DNA of 7,739 nucleotides from Bacteroidales bacterium. GTDB lineage: Bacteria > Bacteroidota > Bacteroidia > Bacteroidales > ML635J-15. The stretch is taken from positions 1 through 7,739 of the forward strand of contig JAQVGK010000153.1 in NCBI GenBank assembly GCA_028696755.1. The letters are read 5' to 3'. The notes under the pieces are model-generated. The model did not search any database. It saw only the letters and a program-made list of their open reading frames with translations, and was not told the DNA's origin. The stretch's first letter is position 1, and each line of letters starts with the position of its first letter. Shown here one piece after another: positions 1-7,246 of the stretch. The position numbers and the translations under genes were made by a program.

Positions 1-1064
1 TCTGGCAATGCTTTTCTTAATTCAGGTGGGAGTGTCTCGCTTGTTTTATAAACTGACACACCCATAGGTTTAGAGAAGTCGCGAAAGCTGTATTCTACTT
101 TTTTATTGTTTTTTTCTTTGCATAAAATTATTCCAATTGAAGCGCTTTCGTGTGGCTGTTTTACTAAATCGTCTAGGGCAGAAAGATAGAAATTCATTTT
201 ACCAACATATTCAGGTTTGAATTTTCCTTTTTTTTAGTCAAAAGCAACCAATGATTGTAATCCTCTATGAAAAAATAATAAATCAATAAAGATTTCTTCA
301 TCATCAACAATTAGTCTGAACTGATTACCCATAAAGCAGAACTCGTTACCCAATGACATCAAAAATTTACGAATATTATTCATAATTTCTTGTTCTAATA
401 CCCTTTCGTCAATTTCATCATCGGCATCTTCTACGTTTATATAATCAAGTAAATATTGATCTTTAAAGGCTCTAATTGCTTTGTTGGATAAATCTTTGGA
501 CAAAGTGAGCTTGAAGTTATTGCTCTTATTTATGTGATTTAAATGACTTCTATTTTTTAGTTCGGTTCTTAAGTGCTGAACAGACCAAAAATTGGCTGAT
601 GTTTGTTTAATATAAAACCAGTAATCGTCTATGTTATCAGACTTTAGGATAATCTCAAGATGGTGAGTAAAAGATATAGATACGAACAATGATATGTCGT
701 GCTTTTCTATTTGGTTCGTTACTGACGAACCAATTGCAGTATTGCAATTTTCTATTTGGTTCGTCAACAACGAACCAATTTCAAGATTTGCTTTCCATGC
801 ATTGTGAAAAATACGCATTTTTTTAAGATTTGAAGCAGAAAACCCTCTTAAACCAGGAAGCTCTTTCTGCAAACGAAACGAGATGGCATCAAGTATTTTA
901 TCTCCCCAATTATTTGCTTCAATCTCATCTTCAACCATTTTGCCCACAGTAAAGTACAAACTCAACATCTCGGCATTCGCAATTTTGGCTAATGAATATC
1001 GACTAACTAATATTTTCTGTTTAAGTTTGTTGATGAAATTAGTTGACACTATTATGTTATTCAT
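1..1064 (-). pseudogene. DUF1016/YhcG-type PD-(D/E)xK nuclease, interrupted by an in-frame stop
   Basis: The open part (234-1064) encodes 276 residues. It has a DUF1016 N-terminal helical domain (about residues 10-185) and the start of the C-terminal PD-(D/E)xK nuclease fold. Visible catalytic residues are D261 (in FIDLLFF) and D276 (in LVAFD). The codon after D276 is TAA (234-236), yet translation continues in the same frame to the window edge with typical family sequence: KKGKFKPEYVGKMNFYLS, then SIGIILCKEKNN, VEYSFRDFSKP and GVSVYK. Relatives read FELK or FDLK here, so the stop replaces the middle residue of the catalytic (D/E)xK motif and a single T-to-A change (TTA to TAA) explains it. 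About 78 codons follow the stop inside the window; the true C-terminus lies beyond position 1. The start is the ATG at 1062-1064, with no clear Shine-Dalgarno. DUF1016 proteins are often found beside restriction-modification genes, but none is visible here. Either a recent pseudogene, a readthrough gene or a base-call error. The family call is firm; loss of function is inferred. Confidence 0.85.
703..792 (-). repeat. 45-bp imperfect tandem duplication inside the nuclease gene, two identical-arm hairpins
   Basis: Units 703-747 and 748-792 share an identical 17-bp start (703-719 and 748-764) and an identical 11-bp block (725-735 and 770-780). Each unit contains the arms TTGGTTCGT and ACGAACCAA around a 5-nt loop, giving hairpins at 711-733 and 756-778. 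The loops differ (TACTG and CAACA). In protein this is a 15-residue repeat: IGSLLTNQIEN followed by IGSSVTNQIEK. The period is a multiple of three, so the frame is kept. It lies in a probable linker of the N-terminal domain. Confidence 0.8.
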
Positions 1065-1506
1065 GTAAAAATAATTTGTTATAACTGCATTTCAATTAAT
1101 ACAAAAAAACAAAATATTTGTCAAACTCATGGATGATTTCAGTTTTACATACAAATATTTCTTGATTTGTTTAATCCGCTATGCACATACCTTGATTACG
1201 AATCTATTCAATTATTAGCACGAGGCTTTGATTTTTAGTTTGACAATCAATGCATTAAAATTATTAATCCAATTATGTGGAAGTTTAATGTCTTTTATTC
1301 TTAGTTATGTGTTTTCTGTCGTACTAATGTTTTTACACTTTTTATTTTTATTAGGTTTAATAAAATCCTTTATTTCTAACAAGCATGCCATCAAGAACTC
1401 AATAATAAAATCAAATATCAATTCAAAAATCCACATTTTTAAGTTTTAAGGTCGTTAATCAATTTAATTCAAAATACAACTCCTCAATCTGGTTGCTATA
1501 ATTGTG
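1065..1506. other. AT-rich intergenic region, no supported gene
   Basis: This stretch separates the minus-strand nuclease gene from the mobile element. It should contain the nuclease promoter, but I find no convincing TAnnTTTG box on the minus strand close to its start. A 73-codon hydrophobic open frame (1228-1449, plus, TTG start) exists, but its composition is what AT-rich DNA yields by chance, and it has no ribosome-binding signal or recognisable domain. I see no tRNA, rRNA or CRISPR structure. Confidence 0.6.
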
Positions 1507-1516
1507 AATGAATATT
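1507..1516. repeat. Target-site duplication, left copy
   Basis: AATGAATATT abuts the left terminal inverted repeat and recurs exactly at 1801-1810 abutting the right one. The direct match can be extended two bases leftward (TG), but those bases coincide with the end of the right inverted repeat, so 10 bp is the cleanest reading. Confidence 0.75.
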
Positions 1517-1534
1517 CAATGTCGTTTAGTTAAG
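1517..1534 (+). repeat. Left terminal inverted repeat of the MITE-like element
   Basis: CAATGTCGTTTAGTTAAG. It matches the reverse complement of 1783-1800 at 17 of 18 positions, the mismatch being A against T at the sixteenth base. Confidence 0.8.
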
Positions 1535-1586
1535 GCTTTCCCTAGTAAAATTTACTATTGTAAAATTATCCATAAATAAATTGTTA

Positions 1587-1770
1587 ATGTCCTCTGGACA
1601 AAGTAGTGATTTTAGTAGTTTATATAGTTTTACTGACGTTGAAGCCCTAACTGGGCTAGTTATTTTAAGAGATTCTTAAAACAAATTTTTACTAAAATTC
1701 GTTTTTGTCCAGCGGACATAAACGTCAGTAAAAAGCTTAATCAATCAGCACTTTTTGTCCAGCGGACATA
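1587..1770. repeat. Three copies of a TGTCC-N3-GGACA palindromic motif inside the MITE
   Basis: Two direct copies of the 19-bp TTTTTGTCCAGCGGACATA lie at 1702-1720 and 1752-1770 (period 50 bp). A third, inverted copy (ATGTCCTCTGGACAAA, 1587-1602) differs at one position over 16 bp. Each copy is itself a palindrome with 5-bp arms and a 3-base centre, so each could be a protein-binding site or a small hairpin. The inverted copy can also pair with either direct copy, which would build a long stem nested inside the terminal repeats. Confidence 0.8.
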
Positions 1771-1782
1771 TACATAAAAATG

Positions 1783-1800
1783 CTAAACTAAACGACATTG
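1783..1800 (-). repeat. Right terminal inverted repeat of the MITE-like element
   Basis: Read on the minus strand it is CAATGTCGTTTAGTTTAG, the partner of 1517-1534. Confidence 0.8.
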
Positions 1801-1810
1801 AATGAATATT
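1801..1810. repeat. Target-site duplication, right copy
   Basis: AATGAATATT, identical to 1507-1516, directly follows the right terminal inverted repeat. Perfect identity suggests that the insertion is not very old. Confidence 0.75.
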
Positions 1811-2063
1811 TACAAACTTTCTTTATCAAAAAATAAGTTTATGCAAAGCAAAGATATTATGTTTTTATGGGATATGAACGCAGTTCTTTCACTTTTTTAA
1901 TTTGAATTATTGTCTTATAATTAAAAACAACTACACCTCTCACCATAGGTAAATCCTACGAAAAATTTTGTTGTTTTTCTTTTGTGTCAAGACTTTTGCT
2001 ATTGTTTTACCGCCGTTCATTTACTTTTTCAACATTTCCTATTTCACATAAACTCGCTTTTAT
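1811..2063. other. Intergenic DNA between the MITE and the HD phosphohydrolase gene
   Basis: AT-rich with no supported ORF or RNA gene. The frame of the downstream gene is open back to a TTG at 1982, but that 35-residue extension is not used in my reading because the ATG at 2087 gives a standard membrane-anchor N-terminus and is preceded by a promoter-like box at 2064-2071. Confidence 0.5.
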
Positions 2064-2071
2064 TATCTTTA
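2064..2071 (+). promoter_or_regulatory. Putative Bacteroidota -7 promoter box for the HD phosphohydrolase gene
   Basis: TATCTTTA matches the Bacteroidota -7 consensus TAnnTTTG at all fixed positions except the last. No convincing -33 TTTG is seen. If used, the mRNA would start about 7 bases later, leaving a very short A-rich leader before the ATG at 2087. The A-tract just before the start is a common substitute for a Shine-Dalgarno in this phylum. Confidence 0.4.
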
Positions 2072-2086
2072 CGCAAAAAAAAAGTT

Positions 2087-4198
2087 ATGAAGGCGAAAAA
2101 GCTTAGTGTCATAATTTATTCAATTGTTTTGTTTACAATAAGTGCTGCTGTTGTTTTTCTAATTTTTCCAAAGAACAAACAGTTTGCATATTCTTTTAGT
2201 TTGGGCACACCATGGTTGCACGAAGATTTAACAGCAGAATTCGATTTTCCTGTTTATAAGACCGATTATGAATTGCAGCAAGAGAAGGATAGCGTTGCAA
2301 AATATTTTATTCCACATTATAAAAATGATTCTACCAAATATGTGTTATGGTTTTCGAAAATTTCGAAGGAAACCGAATTAATTGCAAAAGCGTTTGTCTC
2401 AAATAATATTGGAATTGATGGAAATTTATCAGTTGCAGAGGCTTATGCATCTGCGATAAACTCATTTTTAAAATCACTAAATGAACAGAATAAATCGTTC
2501 TATGAAACTGGCGTATTGGAAATTCCAGATACAGTAGTTTTGCCTGATAAATACATTTTTTACTTTAACCGAGATGGTATTTCTGAAATTTCGTATGGAT
2601 ATGAATTTAAAACTGTAGATCAACTCAACGATAGAATCCTTAGTTTGTATAGTCTTTCGGATTTGTATGAAATAGATTCATTAAATTCATTTTCGATTAG
2701 AAGACTGCTAACTACTGAATTGGCTCCAGCAAACATCATTTATGATAAAGACTTGAATGATAAATTACTAAAAAGCAAATTGGAATCGCTTTCTCCTGTT
2801 TCGGGAATGGTGCAAAAAGGTCAGCTAATCATAAGAAAAGGAAATATTGTTGGACAGAATGAAAATAGAATGTTGTTATCGTTGCAAAAGCAATTCGAAA
2901 AAGAAAATGATGGTGTAAATAGTTGGCTTGTTTCGTCAGGGACAGTACTTATTTTTGCTGTATTATTTTTTATGGTGTTTTTATATTTATTTAATTTTCA
3001 GCCCGAAGCCCTAAGCGATTTTAAGACCAGCACTTTTCTAACGATACAGATATTACTGACAATTTTAACGGTTTATGTTGTTTTTGCATTTACTGAGTTT
3101 AGTGTAAATGTTGTCCCTTTTGCATTGTTCCCATTATTGATGATTACCTTTTATAATTTTAGAATTGCTTTTATTGTTTATTTGGCATCCTTGCTGATTG
3201 CGGCATTTTTTGCACCAAATAGTTTCGAATTTCTTTTTATCCAGATTTTAACAGGATTAGCTGCTATGTTTAGTTTACGCAACAAACAAAAGCGTCGTCA
3301 GATTTTTATAAGCATGGGAGTGGTTTTGTTTAGCTATATTGTTCTTGTTTCTGGTTTTACTTTGATAAAACAGGGTAATATTGATGCTAGATTTGCCTCT
3401 GAGTTATATCCCTATGCTATAAGTTCTTTTCTAGTTTTATTGTATTTGCCTTTCGTTTTTATTTATGAAAAATCTTTTGGGCTTATCTCTGATTATACTT
3501 TGATGGAGTTAAGTGATACAAACAATCCGGCATTAAGACTTATAGCAGAACGAGCACCAGGTACTTTTCAACATTCTATTCAAGTTGCAAATCTGGTTGA
3601 GGCAGTAGTTCGGGAGTTGGGTGGTAATGCTTTGCTTGCGCGTACAGGTGCTCTTTATCATGACTTAGGAAAAACTCAAAATCCAGAGTACTTTATCGAA
3701 AATCAAAGTGGTACAAATATTCACGACAGTTTTGATTACGAAGAGAGCGCATTAAAAATTATTTCGCATGTTAATGCAGGGACAGAATTAGCAAGAAAAT
3801 ATAAGCTTCCGACTCAGGTTAGTGAATTTATTACAGCACATCACGGAACAAGTTTAACCAGATATTTTTATAACTCATGGGTAAATGCTAATCCCGATTC
3901 GATGCCGGTTATTACAAATTTTAAATATCCAGGTCCAAAACCAAACAGTATCGAAACTGTTGTTATGATGATGGCCGATGCAATTGAAGCTGCTTCGCGT
4001 ACATTACCCGAATATTCTCCAGAAGCTATTGAGAATGCTGTTGCAAAAATTATTGATGCTCAGATGCGTGACGGACAGTACGATGAAGTTGATATTACAT
4101 TTAAACAGCTTGATATCGCTAAGAAAGTTTTTGCAGACAAGATAAAAAATATCTATCATGCACGCATAGTTTATCCCGAAATAAACAAAAAAGTTTGA
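2087..4198 (+). CDS. pgpH: 7TM-HD (HDIG) phosphohydrolase, PgpH-type cyclic-dinucleotide phosphodiesterase
   Basis: 703 residues from the ATG at 2087, within the usual length range of the family. Order of domains: an N-terminal membrane anchor (about 6-26), an extracytoplasmic 7TMR-HDED region (about 35-265, ending in the family-typical SGMVQKGQLIIRKG), seven membrane segments (about 280-460) and a cytoplasmic HD domain (about 480-690). Expected metal ligands are all present: H496 (GTFQHS), H525-D526 (YHDLGK), H561 (IISHV), H585-H586 (AHHGTS) and D631 (MADAIEAASR). The FKYPGPKPNS block is also typical. Characterised PgpH proteins hydrolyse c-di-AMP to pApA, with the sensor region outside the membrane. 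The same activity here is inferred from the family, and another cyclic dinucleotide is possible. No diadenylate cyclase gene lies in the window. The next gene follows on the same strand after 53 bp but has its own promoter box. Confidence 0.93.
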   Translation: MKAKKLSVIIYSIVLFTISAAVVFLIFPKNKQFAYSFSLGTPWLHEDLTAEFDFPVYKTDYELQQEKDSVAKYFIPHYKNDSTKYVLWFSKISKETELIAKAFVSNNIGIDGNLSVAEAYASAINSFLKSLNEQNKSFYETGVLEIPDTVVLPDKYIFYFNRDGISEISYGYEFKTVDQLNDRILSLYSLSDLYEIDSLNSFSIRRLLTTELAPANIIYDKDLNDKLLKSKLESLSPVSGMVQKGQLIIRKGNIVGQNENRMLLSLQKQFEKENDGVNSWLVSSGTVLIFAVLFFMVFLYLFNFQPEALSDFKTSTFLTIQILLTILTVYVVFAFTEFSVNVVPFALFPLLMITFYNFRIAFIVYLASLLIAAFFAPNSFEFLFIQILTGLAAMFSLRNKQKRRQIFISMGVVLFSYIVLVSGFTLIKQGNIDARFASELYPYAISSFLVLLYLPFVFIYEKSFGLISDYTLMELSDTNNPALRLIAERAPGTFQHSIQVANLVEAVVRELGGNALLARTGALYHDLGKTQNPEYFIENQSGTNIHDSFDYEESALKIISHVNAGTELARKYKLPTQVSEFITAHHGTSLTRYFYNSWVNANPDSMPVITNFKYPGPKPNSIETVVMMMADAIEAASRTLPEYSPEAIENAVAKIIDAQMRDGQYDEVDITFKQLDIAKKVFADKIKNIYHARIVYPEINKKV

Positions 4199-4208
4199 GC
4201 AAAAGCAA

Positions 4209-4216
4209 TATATTTG
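4209..4216 (+). promoter_or_regulatory. Putative Bacteroidota -7 promoter box for the TonB-dependent receptor gene
   Basis: TATATTTG is a perfect match to TAnnTTTG, only 11 bp after the stop of the HD gene and 35 bp before the receptor ATG. No -33 TTTG is found at the usual spacing (the TTTG at 4194-4197 is too close). It suggests that the receptor can be transcribed independently of the upstream gene. Confidence 0.55.
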
Positions 4217-4251
4217 CAGGCCAAAAGTTATTAAAGCGGTAAATTGATATT

Positions 4252-6723
4252 ATGAAGATTAAAGGAATTGTACTTTTGCTTATTTTAATTGTTGTGGGAT
4301 TGAATATCTATGCTCAAACTGCTACAATTAAAGGCAATGTGTATGATTCTGATTCAAAACCAATGCATTATGCAAATGTAAGTGTAGTTGGTTACCAAAT
4401 AGGAACTACCACAGATAAAAAAGGCTATTTCGAATTAACTGTGCCTGCTTCGGTTGAAATTCGATTAGAGATATCATATCTAAGCCATGAAACATATACT
4501 GCACTCTTGCAATTTGAACCTGGCGAAGTGTTTACTCTTGACGTAACGCTTGTTGAGTCGGCAAATATGTTACCTGTGTTTAACGTTATTGACAAGAGTA
4601 ATAGGCATAGCGGAAATCAGAGACTAAATCCTGAAATTTCGATGAAGATTCCAACAATGGGAGGTTTTGAAGACATCCTTAAATCATTGCCGGCTGTTTC
4701 GTCAAACAATGAGTTAAGCTCGCAGTATAGTGTGCGCGGTGGAAATTTCGACGAGAATCTGATTTTTGTAAATGATATAGAAATTTTTAGACCTATGTTG
4801 GTGCGATCTGGTCAGCAGGAGGGTATGAGCTTTATAAATTCGGACATGGTTTCTTCTGTAATATTTTCTGCAGGTGGATTTGAAGCTAAGTATGGAGATA
4901 AAATGTCGTCGGTGCTTGATATTAAATATCGCAAGCCATCTCAGTTTGGTGGAACAGTAAATGCAAGTTTACTAGGATCAAATATTCATATTGAAGGAAC
5001 AAGTAAAAATCACCTTTTTAGGTACAATACAGGATTTCGATATAAATCAACACGTTACGTTTTAGGAACTTTGGATATGGGAGGTTACTACGATCCAAGA
5101 TTTCTCGATTTTCAGACATATTTAACTTATGATGTAAGTGATAAGTTTGAACTAAGTTTTTTAGGGAATGTAAGTAATAATGATTTTAATTTTGTCCCAT
5201 CTAACCGTGAAACATCATGGGGCACATTAAACGAAGCTCTAAAAATAATGATGTATTTTGAAGGGCAGGAGAGGGATCGTTTTAGGAATATTACTGGAGC
5301 TTTTACAGGAAGCTACAATAAAACCAAAGACTTTAAAATGAAATTCATTGTTTCTGGTTACTATACTGCTGAAGAAGAAACATTCGATATATTGGGCCAA
5401 TATTACTTAAACGAGCTTGATAAACAACTTGGTTCAGACAACCTTGGAGATAGTGTATCTAATATTGGTATTGGCTCATACCTAAATCATGCTCGAAATT
5501 ACTTAGATGGTTATGTTTTGTCGTTTAAGCATACATCCGAATACACTACGGGTGATCACAATATTCAGTGGGGAGCACAGTATAATTACGAGACATTTAA
5601 TTACAATGTACACGAATGGAATATGATAGATTCGGCAGGATACTCGCTTGGAAGCTATGGGTATTCGCCAACAGCTTTGATTCCTGCCGATAGAGATTTG
5701 GTCCCTCTTTACTTAACCGACATCGACGATATTGGAATTCAAAGCAATAGGTTGAGTGCTTATGTGCAAGATTCGTACATGATTGAATTTGATAGTTCTG
5801 AGTTCTCAATTGGTGGAGGTTTACGCTTTAATTATTGGGATTTTAATAATGAGTTTTTGGTAAGTCCTAGAATTAATCTTGGTTTTAAACCTAATTGGAA
5901 AAAGGATATTATATTTCGCCTATCTTCAGGTTTATATCATCAGCAACCGTTCTTTAAGGAGATTCGCAGGCTTGATGGAAGTATAAATCATGACATTAAA
6001 GCTCAGTCATCTTTTCAGGTTGTTATTGGAAGCGATTATTTGTTTAAGGCATGGGGGCGACCATTTAAACTTGTAACCGAAGCATACTATAAATACATGT
6101 ACAACCTCATTCCTTATTATGTTGATAATGTTAGAATCAGGTATTATGGAGAGAATTTAGCAACTGGTTACAGTATGGGAGTTGAGGCTAAGGTTAACGG
6201 AGAGTTTGTGCCCGGAACAGAATCTTGGTTTAGTGTTGCTGTTATGCAAACAATGGAAGATATTGAAGGCGACTTTTATAAGCAGAAAAATGATGATGGC
6301 AGCATTGATACTGTTTATCTCGGTTTAATTCCTCGTCCTAGCGATCAGCGAGTAAACTTTGGAATCTTTTTCCAGGATTACATTCCTCGACACGAAACTT
6401 GGCAGGCATACATTAATATACTTTTCGGAACAGGGTTACCTGTTGAGAAAGCAGATCCCGATTATGTTGCTAGATTTAATCCTTATCGTCGTGTTGACCT
6501 TGGCATCTCTAAACAGTTACTTGGTGAGGAAAATAGATTTCCAGAAACTAGTTTTATGTCGCACTTTAAGTCTATATGGCTTAGTCTCGAGGCTTTTAAT
6601 TTGCTCGATATAAAGAATGAAATATCCTACACTTATGTTACCGACATCAGGGGCTGGCAATACGGAGTTCCAAATTATCTAACTGGTCGCAGAATAAATC
6701 TTAAATTGATTGTAAAGTTTTAG
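4252..6723 (+). CDS. TonB-dependent outer-membrane receptor with N-terminal carboxypeptidase-regulatory-like domain
   Basis: 823 residues. A signal peptide (KIKG, hydrophobic run, probable cleavage after A21 in IYAQT) exports it. Residues about 25-108 form a CarboxypepD_reg-like beta-sandwich (ATIKGNVYDSDSKPMHYANV, GTTTDKKGYFEL). Residues about 130-230 are the plug domain, with the typical YSVRGGNFDENLIFVND and SAGGFEAKYGDKMSSVLDIK blocks. The rest is a beta-barrel rich in aromatic alternating strands and ends in phenylalanine (LKLIVKF), the usual outer-membrane insertion signal. Proteins of this kind import ligands across the outer membrane using TonB/ExbBD energy; the ligand is unknown. It is shorter than most SusC proteins and no SusD partner is adjacent, so a glycan-uptake role is not supported. 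It converges on the thioesterase gene with a 22-bp gap and no obvious terminator between. Confidence 0.92.
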   Translation: MKIKGIVLLLILIVVGLNIYAQTATIKGNVYDSDSKPMHYANVSVVGYQIGTTTDKKGYFELTVPASVEIRLEISYLSHETYTALLQFEPGEVFTLDVTLVESANMLPVFNVIDKSNRHSGNQRLNPEISMKIPTMGGFEDILKSLPAVSSNNELSSQYSVRGGNFDENLIFVNDIEIFRPMLVRSGQQEGMSFINSDMVSSVIFSAGGFEAKYGDKMSSVLDIKYRKPSQFGGTVNASLLGSNIHIEGTSKNHLFRYNTGFRYKSTRYVLGTLDMGGYYDPRFLDFQTYLTYDVSDKFELSFLGNVSNNDFNFVPSNRETSWGTLNEALKIMMYFEGQERDRFRNITGAFTGSYNKTKDFKMKFIVSGYYTAEEETFDILGQYYLNELDKQLGSDNLGDSVSNIGIGSYLNHARNYLDGYVLSFKHTSEYTTGDHNIQWGAQYNYETFNYNVHEWNMIDSAGYSLGSYGYSPTALIPADRDLVPLYLTDIDDIGIQSNRLSAYVQDSYMIEFDSSEFSIGGGLRFNYWDFNNEFLVSPRINLGFKPNWKKDIIFRLSSGLYHQQPFFKEIRRLDGSINHDIKAQSSFQVVIGSDYLFKAWGRPFKLVTEAYYKYMYNLIPYYVDNVRIRYYGENLATGYSMGVEAKVNGEFVPGTESWFSVAVMQTMEDIEGDFYKQKNDDGSIDTVYLGLIPRPSDQRVNFGIFFQDYIPRHETWQAYINILFGTGLPVEKADPDYVARFNPYRRVDLGISKQLLGEENRFPETSFMSHFKSIWLSLEAFNLLDIKNEISYTYVTDIRGWQYGVPNYLTGRRINLKLIVKF

Positions 6724-6745
6724 TATTGTTTTTGCTTAAACCATC

Positions 6746-7219
6746 CTAAAACTCCGTAATATCTGGGAAGTTATATTTCTCTTTTGAATCTTTCTCAGAA
6801 AAAACGAAAAACTTTCCAATGCCTTCGGTGCAAAGGTTGCCATCGAAATCATAAACAGCGATTTTAATTTCTGAAATATTTCTATTAAAAGAAACTTCGG
6901 TAGCAGTTGTTTTAATCGGACCATTTATTGATGATAGAGGTTTCCTGTATTTTGAATTAAGTTCCATAGTAACCGCAGACCTTCCATGTTTTGTAAATAT
7001 AAGCCACTCTGCAGTTTCATCCATTAGTGTAGTTTGAATTCCACCATGCGTAACGCCTTTCCATCCATCAAATTCGGGACGAGGAATCCATTCCGACCAA
7101 AACTCTGAGTCGTTTGCGAAAAACTGCAACTTTAATCCAATAACATTATCTGGCGAACATGCAAAACAATTGTATCCATCGTTTTTGCCAGCAAAGGCAT
7201 TTTTTATTTTCCTACTCAT
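6746..7219 (-). CDS. PaaI-like hotdog-fold thioesterase
   Basis: 157 residues, a normal length for a single-domain hotdog protein. The N-terminal CFACSPDNVIGLKLQF block resembles the C-x-x-C/G-x-N-x-x-G-L-x-L start seen in PaaI/4HBT-type proteins. The core motif THGGIQTTLMDETAEW supplies H58-G59-G60 and the acidic pair D67-E68 on the central helix, where family members place their catalytic acid. Such enzymes hydrolyse acyl-CoA thioesters in the cytoplasm; the actual substrate cannot be read from the sequence. The start is the ATG at 7217-7219, preceded by a promoter box about 20 bp upstream. It is transcribed towards the receptor gene and appears to be a single-gene unit. Confidence 0.85.
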   Translation of the reverse strand: MSRKIKNAFAGKNDGYNCFACSPDNVIGLKLQFFANDSEFWSEWIPRPEFDGWKGVTHGGIQTTLMDETAEWLIFTKHGRSAVTMELNSKYRKPLSSINGPIKTTATEVSFNRNISEIKIAVYDFDGNLCTEGIGKFFVFSEKDSKEKYNFPDITEF

Positions 7220-7222
7220 AAT

Positions 7223-7234
7223 TCAAATATTTGA
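7223..7234. promoter_or_regulatory. Perfect 12-bp palindrome in the thioesterase leader
   Basis: TCAAATATTTGA is a perfect palindrome lying between the -7 box and the ATG, about where transcription should begin. The position would suit an operator, but a short AT-rich palindrome can arise by chance and no binding protein is known. Confidence 0.25.
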
Positions 7235-7238
7235 GTGA

Positions 7239-7246
7239 CAAAAATA
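7239..7246 (-). promoter_or_regulatory. Putative Bacteroidota -7 promoter box for the thioesterase gene
   Basis: Read on the minus strand it is TATTTTTG, a perfect TAnnTTTG match. A possible upstream TTTG (plus-strand CAAA at 7264-7267) lies 17 bp away, at the short end of the spacing reported for this phylum. It overlaps the T-tract of the terminator of the preceding gene. Confidence 0.5.

Larger units (their letters stand above)
1517..1800. mobile_element. MITE-like non-autonomous insertion element, 284 bp
   Basis: The ends are inverted repeats: the left begins CAATGTCGTTTAGTTAAG and the right, read inward on the other strand, begins CAATGTCGTTTAGTTTAG (17 of 18 match, the first 15 perfect). 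The 10-bp sequence AATGAATATT directly flanks both ends (1507-1516 and 1801-1810), as expected for a target-site duplication. No ORF fits inside, so any movement would need a transposase supplied elsewhere. An inverted repeat of about 18 bp with a 10-bp duplication resembles IS4-type elements; that family link is inference, since no transposase is present. The interior is packed with palindromes: 1543-1557, 1643-1662, 1663-1681, three copies of a TGTCC-N3-GGACA motif, and a 13-bp inverted pair at 1628-1640 and 1721-1733. It sits between two divergent genes and disrupts neither coding region. Confidence 0.8.

Noticed and set aside
222..242. Programmed frameshift at the A-run to bypass the nuclease stop
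   Set aside because: The family sequence before and after the stop is in the same frame, so a shift would destroy rather than restore the reading; only readthrough or a substitution fits.
883..1068. Plus-strand ORF opposite the nuclease gene, and similar open frames at 5597-5809, 6359-6613, 6736-6924 and 7424-7630
   Set aside because: Each is a shadow in another frame of a well-supported gene and shows no protein-family features.
1228..1449. A 73-codon hydrophobic ORF on the plus strand with a TTG start
   Set aside because: T-rich DNA yields Leu/Ile/Phe-rich frames by chance; there is no ribosome-binding signal, no promoter box and no recognisable family.
1702..1770. A mini-CRISPR array (two 19-bp direct repeats with a 31-bp spacer)
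   Set aside because: Only two repeats, a third copy is inverted, no cas genes are present, and the repeats lie inside an element bounded by inverted repeats and a target duplication.
1982..2086. A 35-residue N-terminal extension of the HD phosphohydrolase from a TTG codon
   Set aside because: The ATG at 2087 gives the expected anchor of this family, and the extension is Cys/Phe/His-rich with no similarity to it; a promoter-like box also falls inside the extension.
4252..6723. A SusC/SusD glycan-uptake pair
   Set aside because: The receptor is shorter than usual SusC proteins and no SusD-like lipoprotein gene follows; the next gene is a thioesterase on the opposite strand.
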